Notes: generated by a model not told the origin, from the sequence alone. Shown: positions 9,295 through 17,150, numbered from the stretch's first letter. The stretch: 64,000 bases of DNA from an uncultured Bacilli bacterium (GCA_934162125.1 CAKPHU010000002.1:186001-250000); one strand, 5' to 3'. Translations and numbers: made by a program.

Positions 9295-10086
9295 CTATTT
9301 AATTTTTTCTAATTTACTAAAAGCATAATCTCCATTATCATCTTTTGTAAAAGTATATTTATATTGACTATAATCTTGATAATTATTTTGTCCAATATTT
9401 TCACAATCCACTTCTAAAGTACGATTATAGTCTATATAACATAATGGTTCACCATCTTTATCTAAAGTTCCAGAACCTAAACTTAAATAAACATAATAAT
9501 TATCTTTATCACTAGTATATTTATATTTATAAATATCTAGACTACTTGCTGTAGTACCACCACATTCAGCACTACCATAATATTTCTTATTATCTTTATC
9601 ATATATAAAGTTAGGACATCCTCCCTCAATAGACATTCCAGAAACTTCTTCACCATACATATTACTATATAGTTTTAAAACATCTTTCTCATCTAACTGA
9701 ACCATTATATCTTTATAATTTTCCATACTACCAAAATTATAATCAGTAGTAACTGGTGACTTATAATTATCAGTCTTAAAATATAAATAAGATAATACTT
9801 TAAACAACTTATCTTTTTTACTCATTTCACTATTAGTAATATTTTCATTTTTATAAATACTTGCATATCTATAAATATCCATTTCAAAATCTATTTCTAA
9901 AATCTTAATCTTCTCATCTAGCGAATCCTTAACTTCACTACTTGTAATCTCTACTTCAGTATTATTATCTAAATTATCTTTATTATTATTTTCTTTATTA
10001 TTATTAAGTAAAGAGTATGAAACAACTCCCACTAAGCAAACAAAAACTATTGCGATTAAAGCAATTAATAAATTATTCTTCTTCAT
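9295..10086 (-). CDS. Membrane-anchored exported protein with CGGT motif (paralogue B)
   Basis: 263 aa from the chosen ATG (10086). GAGGTG lies 6 nt upstream, whereas the longer reading frame would start at the GTG inside that site. One N-terminal TM helix (about 6-26) is followed by an Asn/Lys-rich linker, then a domain with Cys residues including EGGCPNF, AECGGTTAS and EPLCYIDY. The core resembles the neighbour at 8423-9277 in order of elements, CGGT motif and C-terminal strand. Probably exposed on the cell surface. Function unknown. Confidence 0.6.
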   Translation of the reverse strand: MKKNNLLIALIAIVFVCLVGVVSYSLLNNNKENNNKDNLDNNTEVEITSSEVKDSLDEKIKILEIDFEMDIYRYASIYKNENITNSEMSKKDKLFKVLSYLYFKTDNYKSPVTTDYNFGSMENYKDIMVQLDEKDVLKLYSNMYGEEVSGMSIEGGCPNFIYDKDNKKYYGSAECGGTTASSLDIYKYKYTSDKDNYYVYLSLGSGTLDKDGEPLCYIDYNRTLEVDCENIGQNNYQDYSQYKYTFTKDDNGDYAFSKLEKIK

Positions 10087-10147
10087 CTTATACACCTCTA
10101 TAATTAATTATATCTCAAATACCCCAGAAGTGAAATAGTATTTTACC

Positions 10148-10180
10148 AAATAAAAGATACTAACTAAACATTAGTATCTT
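10148..10180 (-). terminator. Rho-independent terminator
   Basis: A 10-bp stem AAGATACTAA/TTAGTATCTT (10180-10154) followed by TTTATTT. It encloses the stop codon of the 10164-10739 lipoprotein gene. Confidence 0.8.
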
Positions 10181-10739
10181 CTTTATCTTTAAAATAAATT
10201 TTTAAGAGGTTCATATATCTCATTTTTAAATTTTTCTCAAACGCTGTCATTTCTTTTTCATCGACATCATTTTTCATATAAGCTGCATCATTATTATCTA
10301 GAACTACTTTGCCATCGCAAACAAAGTAAATAGCTGGTAAAAATAAATATTCACCCTCATCATCCCTATAATCTAAATAATCATATAATAAACTAACTAA
10401 TTTATCATATTCTTTAGTTTGATTATCTCTAATCTTAATAGGATCATAATAATAAATTCTTTCTTTTTCATGTCCTGTTTCTTTCATTGCCTCAAAGAAA
10501 ATTTTTACTGTTTTAGCCGAAACTTCACTATCACTTGTTCCAAACAAGATAATACCACTACCATTTTCTAAAATATCTAAAATCTCTTCAATGGTTGCAT
10601 ATTTAAATGGATTATCTTTAGAAACAGCATATTCTTTATGAAACATTTCTGCATCAGTTAAATCTTTTTCTTTCTTTATAGAACAACCAGAAACACAAAC
10701 TAATATTAAAATTAATATTATTAACAGCTTTTTTCTCAT
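10164..10739 (-). CDS. Lipoprotein with degenerate thioredoxin-like fold
   Basis: 191 aa. The signal peptide ends in a lipobox (VSGC, Cys19), so it should be a lipoprotein. The body reads like a thioredoxin fold: a strand with GIILFGTSDSEVSAKTVKIFFEAM, where active thioredoxins have the CxxC pair, then a YYYDPIKI strand and LPAIYFVCDGKVV with the cis-Pro position. The CxxC cysteines are replaced (TSDSEV), so classical disulfide chemistry is unlikely. It lies directly after tsf and is closed by its own terminator. The fold is inferred from pattern only. Compare the CxxC protein at 39555-39986. Confidence 0.6.
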   Translation of the reverse strand: MRKKLLIILILILVCVSGCSIKKEKDLTDAEMFHKEYAVSKDNPFKYATIEEILDILENGSGIILFGTSDSEVSAKTVKIFFEAMKETGHEKERIYYYDPIKIRDNQTKEYDKLVSLLYDYLDYRDDEGEYLFLPAIYFVCDGKVVLDNNDAAYMKNDVDEKEMTAFEKNLKMRYMNLLKIYFKDKEDTNV

Positions 10740-10757
10740 ATATACCCCTACTAAAAA

Positions 10758-11633
10758 CTATGCACCTTTTACTTGACTCATTACTTCTTCTGCAAAGTTT
10801 TCTTGTCTCTTTTCAATACCTTCACCAACAGCAAATCTAGTCATTGCAACAACTTCTCCATTGTTATTTTTAACGTAATCTGCAACTGATAAAGAAGAGT
10901 CTTTAATAAATGATTGTTCTTCTAAGCAAACTTCTTTATAGAATTTATTTAATCTTCCAACAACCATCTTTTCAGCTATATTTTCAGGTTTTCCTTCAGC
11001 CATAACTTGTTCTTTAATAATATGAGATTCTTTTTCTACCATATCAGCTGGTACTCCATCTCTCTTTAAAGCAACTGGATTCATTGCCGCTGCTTGCATA
11101 GCTACATCTTTAGCAACTTCTTCATTTGCACCTTTTAATGTAACAATAACACCAATTTTTCCACCCATATGTTTATAGCTACCAAATACTTCATCATCAT
11201 TTTTAGCAATTTTCTTGAAACGTCTAAAACTGATCTTTTCACCAATCTTAGCAACTAAAGCAACTAGTTTTTCATTAACTGTTTCACTACCATCTTTAAT
11301 AGCTAAAACATCTTCAACTGTTTCAACATCATTAGCTAAAATAATATCAGCTAAATAATTAACAAAGTTAACAAACTCTTCGTTTTTAGCAACGAAATCA
11401 GTTTCTGAATTAACTTCTAAGATAACTGCCTTATTACCATCAGTTTTAATTTGACATAATCCTTCAGCAGCAATTCTACTTTCTTTCTTAGCAGCTTTAG
11501 CAATACCTTTTTCTCTTAACCAATCAACTGCTTTTTCCATATTACCTTCAGTAGCTTCTAATGCTTTTTTACAATCAAGCATTCCAGCTCCTGTTTTTTC
11601 TCTTAATTCTTTTACATCTTTTGCACTAAACAT
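10758..11633 (-). CDS. tsf: Elongation factor Ts
   Basis: 291 aa, normal for EF-Ts. The N-terminal UBA-like domain has KELREKTGAGMLDCKKAL, followed by the ILEVNSETDFVAKNEEF signature that contacts EF-Tu and a two-part core dimer-like region. It is the guanine-nucleotide exchange factor for EF-Tu. It follows rpsB after 80 nt that include a weak hairpin. GAGGAGG is well placed before the ATG. Confidence 0.97.
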   Translation of the reverse strand: MFSAKDVKELREKTGAGMLDCKKALEATEGNMEKAVDWLREKGIAKAAKKESRIAAEGLCQIKTDGNKAVILEVNSETDFVAKNEEFVNFVNYLADIILANDVETVEDVLAIKDGSETVNEKLVALVAKIGEKISFRRFKKIAKNDDEVFGSYKHMGGKIGVIVTLKGANEEVAKDVAMQAAAMNPVALKRDGVPADMVEKESHIIKEQVMAEGKPENIAEKMVVGRLNKFYKEVCLEEQSFIKDSSLSVADYVKNNNGEVVAMTRFAVGEGIEKRQENFAEEVMSQVKGA

Positions 11634-11674
11634 TTATAATCCTCCTCGTATTTATATTATAACTCATTTTTCAA

Positions 11675-11698
11675 ACAAAAAGAAGGAGAAATCCCTTC
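11675..11698 (-). terminator. Weak terminator or attenuator between rpsB and tsf
   Basis: GAAGG/CCTTC (11698-11682), extended by one G-U pair, with TTTTTG after it. The stem is short, so partial read-through into tsf is likely. Confidence 0.4.
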
Positions 11699-11713
11699 CT
11701 CCCTCCAATTATA

Positions 11714-12673
11714 CTATTTAGTTAAAGCTTCTATTAAGTCTGCTTTCTTCATAGCAGAATAACCTTTAACTCCAGCTTCTTTAGCTTTTGCTTTTAAATC
11801 AGCTAAAGTTAATTCTTCTAAGTTGTCTAATTCTTTCTTTTCTTCTTCAGCTTCTTTAACTTCTTCTTTAATTTCTTCTTTTACTTCTTCTTTAACTTCA
11901 ACTTTTTCTTCTTTAGTTTCTTCTTTTTGAGCTTTCTTTTCAGCTTTTTCAGCTTTAGCTTTATCATCTTCACTAACGAAGTCTAAGATTTCATTACCAT
12001 TAGCTTCAGCAATAGCGTTAGTTAATACACCGATTAATAATTTAACTGATCTAACAGCATCATCATTACCAGGAATTACATAATCAACTACATCTGGATC
12101 ACAGTTAGTATCTACGATACCAAATACTGGAATACCTAAAATATGAGCTTCTTTAATAGCAATTTCTTCTTTACGAGGATCAACGATTACTAATGCTTGT
12201 GGCATTTTCTTCATTTCTCTAATTCCTCTTAAGTTTTTATTTAATTTTTCATATTCTTTTTTAATTTGAATAACTTCTTTTTTAGGAAGCATCTCGAAGA
12301 TACCTTCTTGTTCCATCTTTTCGATTTCTTCCATTCTTCTAACTCTTGAACGAATAGTCTTGAAGTTAGTTAAAGTACCACCTAACCATCTTTCATTAAC
12401 GAAATACATATCAGTTCTAGTAGCACTTTCTTCAGCAGCTTCTTGAGCTTGTTTCTTAGTACCTACAAATAGAACTTTACCACCATTAGCAGCAATTTCT
12501 TTCATAGCATCATAAGCTTCTTCAAGTTTCTTAACTGTTTTTTGTAAATCGATAATATAAATATCATCTCTTGTAGTATAGATGAATTCCTTCATCTTAG
12601 GATTCCATCTTCTCTTTTGATGTCCAAAATGAACACCAGCTTCTAATAAATAATTCATTGATACAATTGTCAT
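11714..12673 (-). CDS. rpsB: Ribosomal protein S2 with C-terminal Rho_N/SAP-like tail
   Basis: 319 aa against about 230-255 for typical S2. Residues 1 to about 230 are a standard S2 core (LLEAGVHFGHQKRRWNPKM, VGTKKQAQ, NERWLGGTLTNF). The extra 85-90 residues are a Lys/Glu-rich linker (repeats of KEEVKEE) ending in a compact module, LTLADLKAKAKEAGVKGYS followed by MKKADLIEAL. That is the Rho_N/SAP helix-extended-helix pattern associated with nucleic-acid binding. Ribosomal protein L20 in the next operon carries the same sort of tail. The gene lies 86 nt after rplT with no terminator visible between them. What the tail does is unknown. Confidence 0.95.
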   Translation of the reverse strand: MTIVSMNYLLEAGVHFGHQKRRWNPKMKEFIYTTRDDIYIIDLQKTVKKLEEAYDAMKEIAANGGKVLFVGTKKQAQEAAEESATRTDMYFVNERWLGGTLTNFKTIRSRVRRMEEIEKMEQEGIFEMLPKKEVIQIKKEYEKLNKNLRGIREMKKMPQALVIVDPRKEEIAIKEAHILGIPVFGIVDTNCDPDVVDYVIPGNDDAVRSVKLLIGVLTNAIAEANGNEILDFVSEDDKAKAEKAEKKAQKEETKEEKVEVKEEVKEEIKEEVKEAEEEKKELDNLEELTLADLKAKAKEAGVKGYSAMKKADLIEALTK

Positions 12674-12759
12674 ATATTTTCTCCTTCGTTTTTATCTTCT
12701 ATTAGTTTCTAAAACTTTATCACCATATAGGCACTAGATAAGTAAATTCACTAATATGT

Positions 12760-13383
12760 TTATTTTTCTAAAGCTGCAATAATTTCAGCTTTTTTTAATC
12801 CAGCAACATCAACTTTTTTCTTAGCTGCTATTTCTTTTAATTCTGCTACTGTCATTTTAGCATAATCAACTTTTTCTTCTTTTGCTTCTGCTTTCTTTGT
12901 TTCTTTTTTAGCAGGTGCTTTCTTTTCTTCTTTTACTTCTTTCTTTTCAGCTTTAACTGCTTTTTCTTCACGAGCTGCATTTATAGTAACTTCTTTTAAA
13001 GCTACTTCTGTACTCTTAGAAACTTTTCCAGCTTTACCATCTTTAGCAATTTTAACAAATTCACTAAACATCTTAGGATCATTAATTGCTATTTCTGATA
13101 ACATTTTACGGTTAACTTCAACACCAGCTTTATTTAATCCTTCAATAAATCTTGAATAACTAATGTCATTTTGACGACATGCAGCATTGATTCTTGTAAT
13201 CCATAATTTTCTGAAATCTCTCTTTTTTTGCTTTCTATCTCTGAATGCATATTGTCCTGAATGCATTAATTGTTCTTTTGCTGACTTATATAATCTATGT
13301 TTACTACCAAAGTAACCTTTAGCTTCTTTTAATACTTTTTTATGACGAGCTTTTGTAACTGCTCCATTTTTAACTCTTGCCAT
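12760..13383 (-). CDS. rplT: Ribosomal protein L20 with C-terminal Rho_N/SAP-like tail
   Basis: 207 aa against about 117-120 for normal L20. Residues 1-118 are canonical (MARVKNGAVTKARHKKVLK, SRFIEGLNKAGVEVNRKML). The extension is an Ala/Lys/Glu-rich linker (about 119-176) and a terminal module, MTVAELKEIAAKKKVD then GLKKAEIIAAL (177-207), matching the Rho_N/SAP pattern also found at the end of S2 here. L20 is an early 23S rRNA-binding assembly protein and in Bacillota represses the infC-rpmI-rplT mRNA. GGAGGAAG precedes the ATG. Confidence 0.95.
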   Translation of the reverse strand: MARVKNGAVTKARHKKVLKEAKGYFGSKHRLYKSAKEQLMHSGQYAFRDRKQKKRDFRKLWITRINAACRQNDISYSRFIEGLNKAGVEVNRKMLSEIAINDPKMFSEFVKIAKDGKAGKVSKSTEVALKEVTINAAREEKAVKAEKKEVKEEKKAPAKKETKKAEAKEEKVDYAKMTVAELKEIAAKKKVDVAGLKKAEIIAALEK

Positions 13384-13410
13384 TGTTCTTCCTCCTTCTG
13401 CTTAAACTAA

Positions 13411-13596
13411 TTAAATGATATTCTTTAATCTGTTTTGATCAGCCTTACTTAAGTTTGATCCCTTTCTGTTTCTTCTGTTTGCAACTGCTGATTTACTACC
13501 AGTATTGTGACGACTTCCTGGTTTACCAATCTTGCAATCATTTTTACGTTTTGTAACAACCTTAGCTGTTCCTTTATGTGTTTTTATTTTTGGCAT
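13411..13596 (-). CDS. rpmI: Ribosomal protein L35
   Basis: 61 aa, typical for L35. It shows MPKIKTHKGTAKVVTKR and the basic RHNTGSKSAVANRRNRKG core. It is the middle gene of infC-rpmI-rplT, with a strong AGGAGG before the ATG. It is a component of the large ribosomal subunit. Nothing unusual. Confidence 0.96.
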   Translation of the reverse strand: MPKIKTHKGTAKVVTKRKNDCKIGKPGSRHNTGSKSAVANRRNRKGSNLSKADQNRLKNII

Positions 13597-13611
13597 AATT
13601 AATTCCTCCTA

Positions 13612-14142
13612 CTATTTATCTTTTTTTGGTACTAATAACATAGTCATTATTTTTCCGTCTAACTTAGGTTTTTGCTCTATATCCGCATAATCTACTACTC
13701 TTTCAGCAAAACGATCTAAAACTTCCTTACCTAACTCTGTATGAGCAAGTTGTCTACCCTTGAAACGGATAGTAAGTTTAACTTTATCTCCTTTTTCTAA
13801 ATACTTAGTAGCGTTTCTAAGTTTGGTCTCAAAATCTCCCACATCAATAACTGGTGATAAACGAAACTCTTTTAATTCAGCCATGCTAGCTTTTTGTCTC
13901 TTTAAAGCTTCCTTTTCCTTCTTTTGTTTTTCATAACGGAATTTATTATAATCCATTACTTTACAAACTGGTGGATTTGCATTTGGACTTATAAGTACCA
14001 AGTCAAGTGCAGCATAAGATGCTAAAGTCAAAGCATCTTGTATAGTTTTAACTCCAACTTGTTCTCCATTAGGTCCAATTACCAATACTTCCTTAACTTT
14101 GATTTGATCATTTATCAACATGTTATTCTTATTGTTTGCGAT
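13612..14142 (-). CDS. infC: Translation initiation factor IF-3, probable AUC start
   Basis: 176 aa with the proposed start. The IF-3 N-domain (LINDQIKVKEVLVIGPNGEQ) and C-domain (SPVIDVGDFETKLRNATKYLEKGDKVKLTIRFKGRQ) are intact. An in-frame ATG exists further upstream, but the only good Shine-Dalgarno, GGAGG at 14155-14151, lies 8 nt before ATC (14142-14140), which is in frame and in the position where other infC genes use rare starts. Starting at ATC gives the family's normal length. IF-3 discriminates against such codons, which is the known basis of infC autoregulation. Operon: infC-rpmI-rplT behind a strong promoter and a leader of about 150 nt. Confidence 0.9.
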   Translation of the reverse strand: MANNKNNMLINDQIKVKEVLVIGPNGEQVGVKTIQDALTLASYAALDLVLISPNANPPVCKVMDYNKFRYEKQKKEKEALKRQKASMAELKEFRLSPVIDVGDFETKLRNATKYLEKGDKVKLTIRFKGRQLAHTELGKEVLDRFAERVVDYADIEQKPKLDGKIMTMLLVPKKDK

Positions 14143-14290
14143 ACCTAACACCTCCATATTCGAACAAATGAAAAGCGGATATATATTTATACCCACTTTA
14201 AAAACCATAAACAATCTACTTTTACTGGCTTTTGACCTATCGCTATTCGCTGATCAGGTGGATATAAATCTCTTTCCTCATTTCTCGACT
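14143..14290 (-). promoter_or_regulatory. infC leader RNA, candidate L20-binding autoregulatory leader
   Basis: About 148 nt separate the predicted transcription start from infC. The leader can form at least two hairpins: ACCTGATC...GATAGGT near 14230-14260 and GGGTATA/TATATCC just before the Shine-Dalgarno (about 14176-14194). Known Bacillota infC operons are controlled by L20 binding such leaders; the match here rests on position and structure only. Confidence 0.45.
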
Positions 14291-14296
14291 AGTACA

Positions 14297-14325
14297 ATTA
14301 TATGCACATTTTCCTTATTTGTCAA
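14297..14325 (-). promoter_or_regulatory. Consensus sigma-A promoter of infC operon
   Basis: A perfect TTGACA (14325-14320), 17-bp spacer and perfect TATAAT (14302-14297). Confidence 0.92.
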
Positions 14326-14347
14326 CAATTTTTAATTATTTTTATCT

Positions 14348-15613
14348 TTAACGATGATAAGCACCAATCTTTTTCTGTGAAGCCTCTATATCTTTACTAG
14401 ACATTACTCCACTATATCTACTTCTATCATTAGAATTAACAGCTAAATCTTGAACAATCTTACTTCTAGTTAAATGATAAGTTGCTTCACCATTATAAGG
14501 CAGATAAGGATTAACATAAAATTTCTTTATTGTTCCTTCTCTTTTCTTTATATCAGATTCCCTCTTATCTAATTTTCGAGTTCTCTCTTCTAATTCAGCT
14601 CTACCCTTTTCTAAAGCTTCTTCTCTTCTTTTTAACTCTTCTTCTTTTTCTTTTAACTCTTTTTCTCTTCTTTCAAGAACTTCTTTTCTTGTAAATACTC
14701 TAACTCTTTTTCTAACAGGAACCTTTTCACTACCTTGAATTCTTATAATTTTCCTGTCCCCATCAAAATGTCTTATATTATCTTCATTAACAGAAAACTT
14801 AGCTTTTTTATGAAAAATATCATAATATAATTTTTTTCCAGAAGGAAGTACTACTTCATTAAAGAAAAAATTACTATCACCCCAGGCCACAATTTTACAA
14901 TTAATACCCATATAATAATTATTTAATAACTTCTTAAATTGTGCTGCTCTATTAAAAGATATACAACCCTTTTTATAATAACCAGTCTCTAAATTACTCT
15001 TATTGCACCAATCAAATACAAAATCAGCATATTCTTCTATTGTTGATCCGCCTAATTCATCTCTATGTTCCTCATAAAAATGATATACCATTTTTCTTAA
15101 CTTTACAGCTCTAGCCATTGATTCTGAATCAAGTTTATCTACTGCCTTCTTAAAATCTCTATCATTAAGATTAAGTAAATAATAATCAAATGAGTTATCA
15201 CCAAAATACTTTCTATCAGAAATTGCATTAGTATTAGAAACTTCTACATTTTCAGGTATTCTATCTAAATCAATAAAACTTTTAGGATTAAATCCATAAT
15301 TAGAAAAATCTAGTATTACTCCTCTTTCAATAGCTTCCATCTTATTTCTATCAAATAACATTTTAATTGAAGATAACGGAGTCTTATCACAAAACTCTAT
15401 TATAATTTTAAAACCATTAGGTATACTCTTTAACATCTTTAAAAACTCTTCATCAATTGAAGATCTTATCATAATCGCAATACTATCATCTCTTACTTCA
15501 TATAAATTATTACTTTTATCAATCCATCTATCATAATAATCTTCTTCTGAAGCAGCGCAAAACTGTAAGAATTGATATTTAGTACCGTTACCTAAAATTT
15601 TATATAAATCCAT
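14348..15613 (-). CDS. Unknown protein with degenerate transglutaminase-like region and coiled coil
   Basis: 421 aa, no signal peptide. Residues about 210-280 resemble a transglutaminase core: KKGCISFNRAAQFKKLL in place of the Cys helix, then INCKIVAWGD, FFFNEVVLPSG and KKLYYDIF. The catalytic His of the HAWN motif is replaced by Phe (FFFNEV), so catalysis is doubtful. Residues about 305-365 form a strongly charged heptad-like coiled coil of Arg/Glu/Lys (RREKELKEKEEELKRREEAL). The N-terminal part and C-terminus are not recognised. It is a stand-alone gene with its own promoter (15637-15665), ending just upstream of the infC promoter. Possibly related to the 4696-6741 protein. Confidence 0.55.
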   Translation of the reverse strand: MDLYKILGNGTKYQFLQFCAASEEDYYDRWIDKSNNLYEVRDDSIAIMIRSSIDEEFLKMLKSIPNGFKIIIEFCDKTPLSSIKMLFDRNKMEAIERGVILDFSNYGFNPKSFIDLDRIPENVEVSNTNAISDRKYFGDNSFDYYLLNLNDRDFKKAVDKLDSESMARAVKLRKMVYHFYEEHRDELGGSTIEEYADFVFDWCNKSNLETGYYKKGCISFNRAAQFKKLLNNYYMGINCKIVAWGDSNFFFNEVVLPSGKKLYYDIFHKKAKFSVNEDNIRHFDGDRKIIRIQGSEKVPVRKRVRVFTRKEVLERREKELKEKEEELKRREEALEKGRAELEERTRKLDKRESDIKKREGTIKKFYVNPYLPYNGEATYHLTRSKIVQDLAVNSNDRSRYSGVMSSKDIEASQKKIGAYHR

Positions 15614-15636
15614 ACGTATTCCCCCAAAGCCACTTA

Positions 15637-15665
15637 ATTATACCATAAAACCTTATAATTCGCAA
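15637..15665 (-). promoter_or_regulatory. Sigma-A promoter of the 14348-15613 gene
   Basis: TTGCGA (15665-15660), 17-bp spacer, TATAAT (15642-15637). It abuts the terminator of the preceding lipoprotein gene. Confidence 0.7.
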
Positions 15666-15689
15666 TAAAAAGACATAGTTACCTATGTC
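15665..15689 (-). terminator. Rho-independent terminator
   Basis: GACATAG-GTAA-CTATGTC (15689-15672) then TTTTTATT, just past the 15694-16236 lipoprotein gene. Confidence 0.85.
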
Positions 15690-15693
15690 CAAA

Positions 15694-16236
15694 TTACTCA
15701 CATGTATATATATCTGACTCACTATAATCATTCTTAATACTTTCTAAAGTCATTTTTGCAGCCTCTTCTTTATTATAGTCCCCATCTAAATCAGCTTCTT
15801 TAGTAACAGTAATAGTCTTTCCATCAACACTAACTTTACAGTTAATATATCCGTAATCACTACTCTTATCGCAACCATCTTTATAATTTTCTTCTTCCCT
15901 ACTCATATCAACATCAACAAGATATTTATAAGTTGCTATTTCATAATAATGAAGTAATTTATCTCCACTCTTATTAAAGTCATATATCTTACGTATCTCT
16001 CCAGAAACACCAACTTCAGAGTTCTTTGAAGCTTCTCTTTCTTCTTCTAATGAATCATATCTCTTTCCATATCTTTTTTCAATCATATACTTAGAAGTAT
16101 TATCACTTCTTACACATTCGAATTTATTTGTATAACTTTTTGGTTCATCTCCATTACCATTAGTTACTTCTTTATCACCACAACCAGTAAGTAGCAAAGC
16201 TCCACATCCGAGTAATAACATCTTTCTAAATTTCAT
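15694..16236 (-). CDS. Small lipoprotein, unknown function
   Basis: 180 aa from the chosen ATG (16236). The upstream in-frame start is a GTG inside the ribosome-binding site AGGTGAGG. The signal peptide is MKFRKMLLLGCGALLLTGC with lipobox LLTGC, so it should be a lipidated surface protein. The mature part is acidic with four Cys (FECVRS, DGCDKS, INCKVS and the last-but-one residue), which suggests one or two disulfides. A VSVDGKTITVTKE segment looks like beta structure. No family is recognised. It is monocistronic, ended by its own terminator. Confidence 0.65.
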   Translation of the reverse strand: MKFRKMLLLGCGALLLTGCGDKEVTNGNGDEPKSYTNKFECVRSDNTSKYMIEKRYGKRYDSLEEEREASKNSEVGVSGEIRKIYDFNKSGDKLLHYYEIATYKYLVDVDMSREEENYKDGCDKSSDYGYINCKVSVDGKTITVTKEADLDGDYNKEEAAKMTLESIKNDYSESDIYTCE

Positions 16237-16291
16237 CTTAAAATACCTCACCTATTATAATATGAGCATATCAAATATCATGATAAAAAGC

Positions 16292-16319
16292 AACAAAAAG
16301 AGTAGTATCTCTACTACTC
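16292..16319 (-). terminator. Rho-independent terminator of glyS transcript
   Basis: GAGTAGTA-GAGA-TACTACTC (16319-16300) followed by TTTTTG, immediately after the stop of the laccase-domain gene. Confidence 0.87.
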
Positions 16320-17150
16320 CTATCTTCCTCTAGAATAATAAGTTCCCGTAAAATTACGTCCAGCTTTGCTAGGATCATTTCCCCCTTTAGCACTAGACAT
16401 ACTATTTGAGAAATATCCTTCGTCAGTTAAAGTATCAACTGTACTACCTGTAATCATTGAAACACCACTTTTTCTTAATTGATTAACAATTACTTTTCGC
16501 ATATCAATCTGAAACTTTCCTTCTTCATTCTGATAAATTGCTTCATTCCAAAGACTTCTATCTGTCGCCCATGCTGGATAATTATCGTATTGCCAACCTT
16601 TGCCAGCACCGCTACCAATATAAGCAATTAAATCATCATCATGGGAATCATAAGCTCTCTTTAAAGCATCTACTACCATTTCTGGCATTCTTTTATCTAC
16701 AAATGCTGCACTACAATGAGCAAGTGCCACTGCATGCTTCTTATAATCAGCAACCATTACAACTCTGCAATCAGCAACAGGATGTCCAATTACCACTTCA
16801 GGTACTTTATCTGTAATAATTAAAATATCTTCTGGTATATCAGTCCAACCATTAGGATTCTCTCTAACATACTTTTCTGTTATTTCAAAAGCACTACCAT
16901 CTTTCTTTACTTGATCTGCCATAAACATCTTCTTACCAGAAAAGCCATAATGTTTACCTAGTTCATCTCTATTAATCTCAAATAATTCTCTTCTTATTTG
17001 TGGTGTTAAATCTATATCACGCAAATCTAAGACTTCAGCTCCATAATGTTCCATTAAATATACTTTGTCTCTTAAAGTCAAATTCTGATAATTAATTGAA
17101 CTAGAATTCATCGATCCAAACTTTTTACCAGCATCAATAATATTTAACAT
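16320..17150 (-). CDS. Divergent laccase-domain (YfiH/PgeF-like, DUF152) protein
   Basis: 276 aa. Order and spacing match the Cu-oxidase_4/PgeF family: ADQVKKDGSAFEIT at the place of the QVHG motif, GHPVADCRVVMVAD at the TADC motif, VALAHCSAAFVDK at the HAGW motif, LIAYIGSGAGKGWQ at the GPCIG motif, and ITGSTVDTLTDEGYFS near the end. Family members have been linked to peptidoglycan-amidated muramic acid editing or purine nucleoside phosphorylase activity. Here the first metal His is Lys (QVK) and the GPCIG Cys is absent, while ADC and the HAGW His remain, so activity may be altered or lost. It follows glyS by 27 nt without a terminator and is probably in the glyS operon. Confidence 0.65.
   Translation of the reverse strand: MLNIIDAGKKFGSMNSSSINYQNLTLRDKVYLMEHYGAEVLDLRDIDLTPQIRRELFEINRDELGKHYGFSGKKMFMADQVKKDGSAFEITEKYVRENPNGWTDIPEDILIITDKVPEVVIGHPVADCRVVMVADYKKHAVALAHCSAAFVDKRMPEMVVDALKRAYDSHDDDLIAYIGSGAGKGWQYDNYPAWATDRSLWNEAIYQNEEGKFQIDMRKVIVNQLRKSGVSMITGSTVDTLTDEGYFSNSMSSAKGGNDPSKAGRNFTGTYYSRGR

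Noticed and set aside
11860..11960. Repeat array in the rpsB 3' end
   Set aside because: The repeated TTCTTCTTT-like units are just codons for the Lys/Glu-rich linker of S2, not a DNA repeat element.
12674..12759. Terminator or regulatory leader between rplT and rpsB
   Set aside because: The 86-nt gap shows no convincing hairpin with a T-run and only a weak promoter-like pair (TTTACT/TGATAA).
14120..14335. Plus-strand 71-aa reading frame
   Set aside because: It lies over the infC leader, promoter and start on the other strand, and the composition is what a reversed AT-rich leader gives.
16538..16816. Plus-strand His/Gln-rich 92-aa reading frame
   Set aside because: It is antisense to the laccase-domain gene; its His/Gln/Leu richness is a by-product of minus-strand codons.
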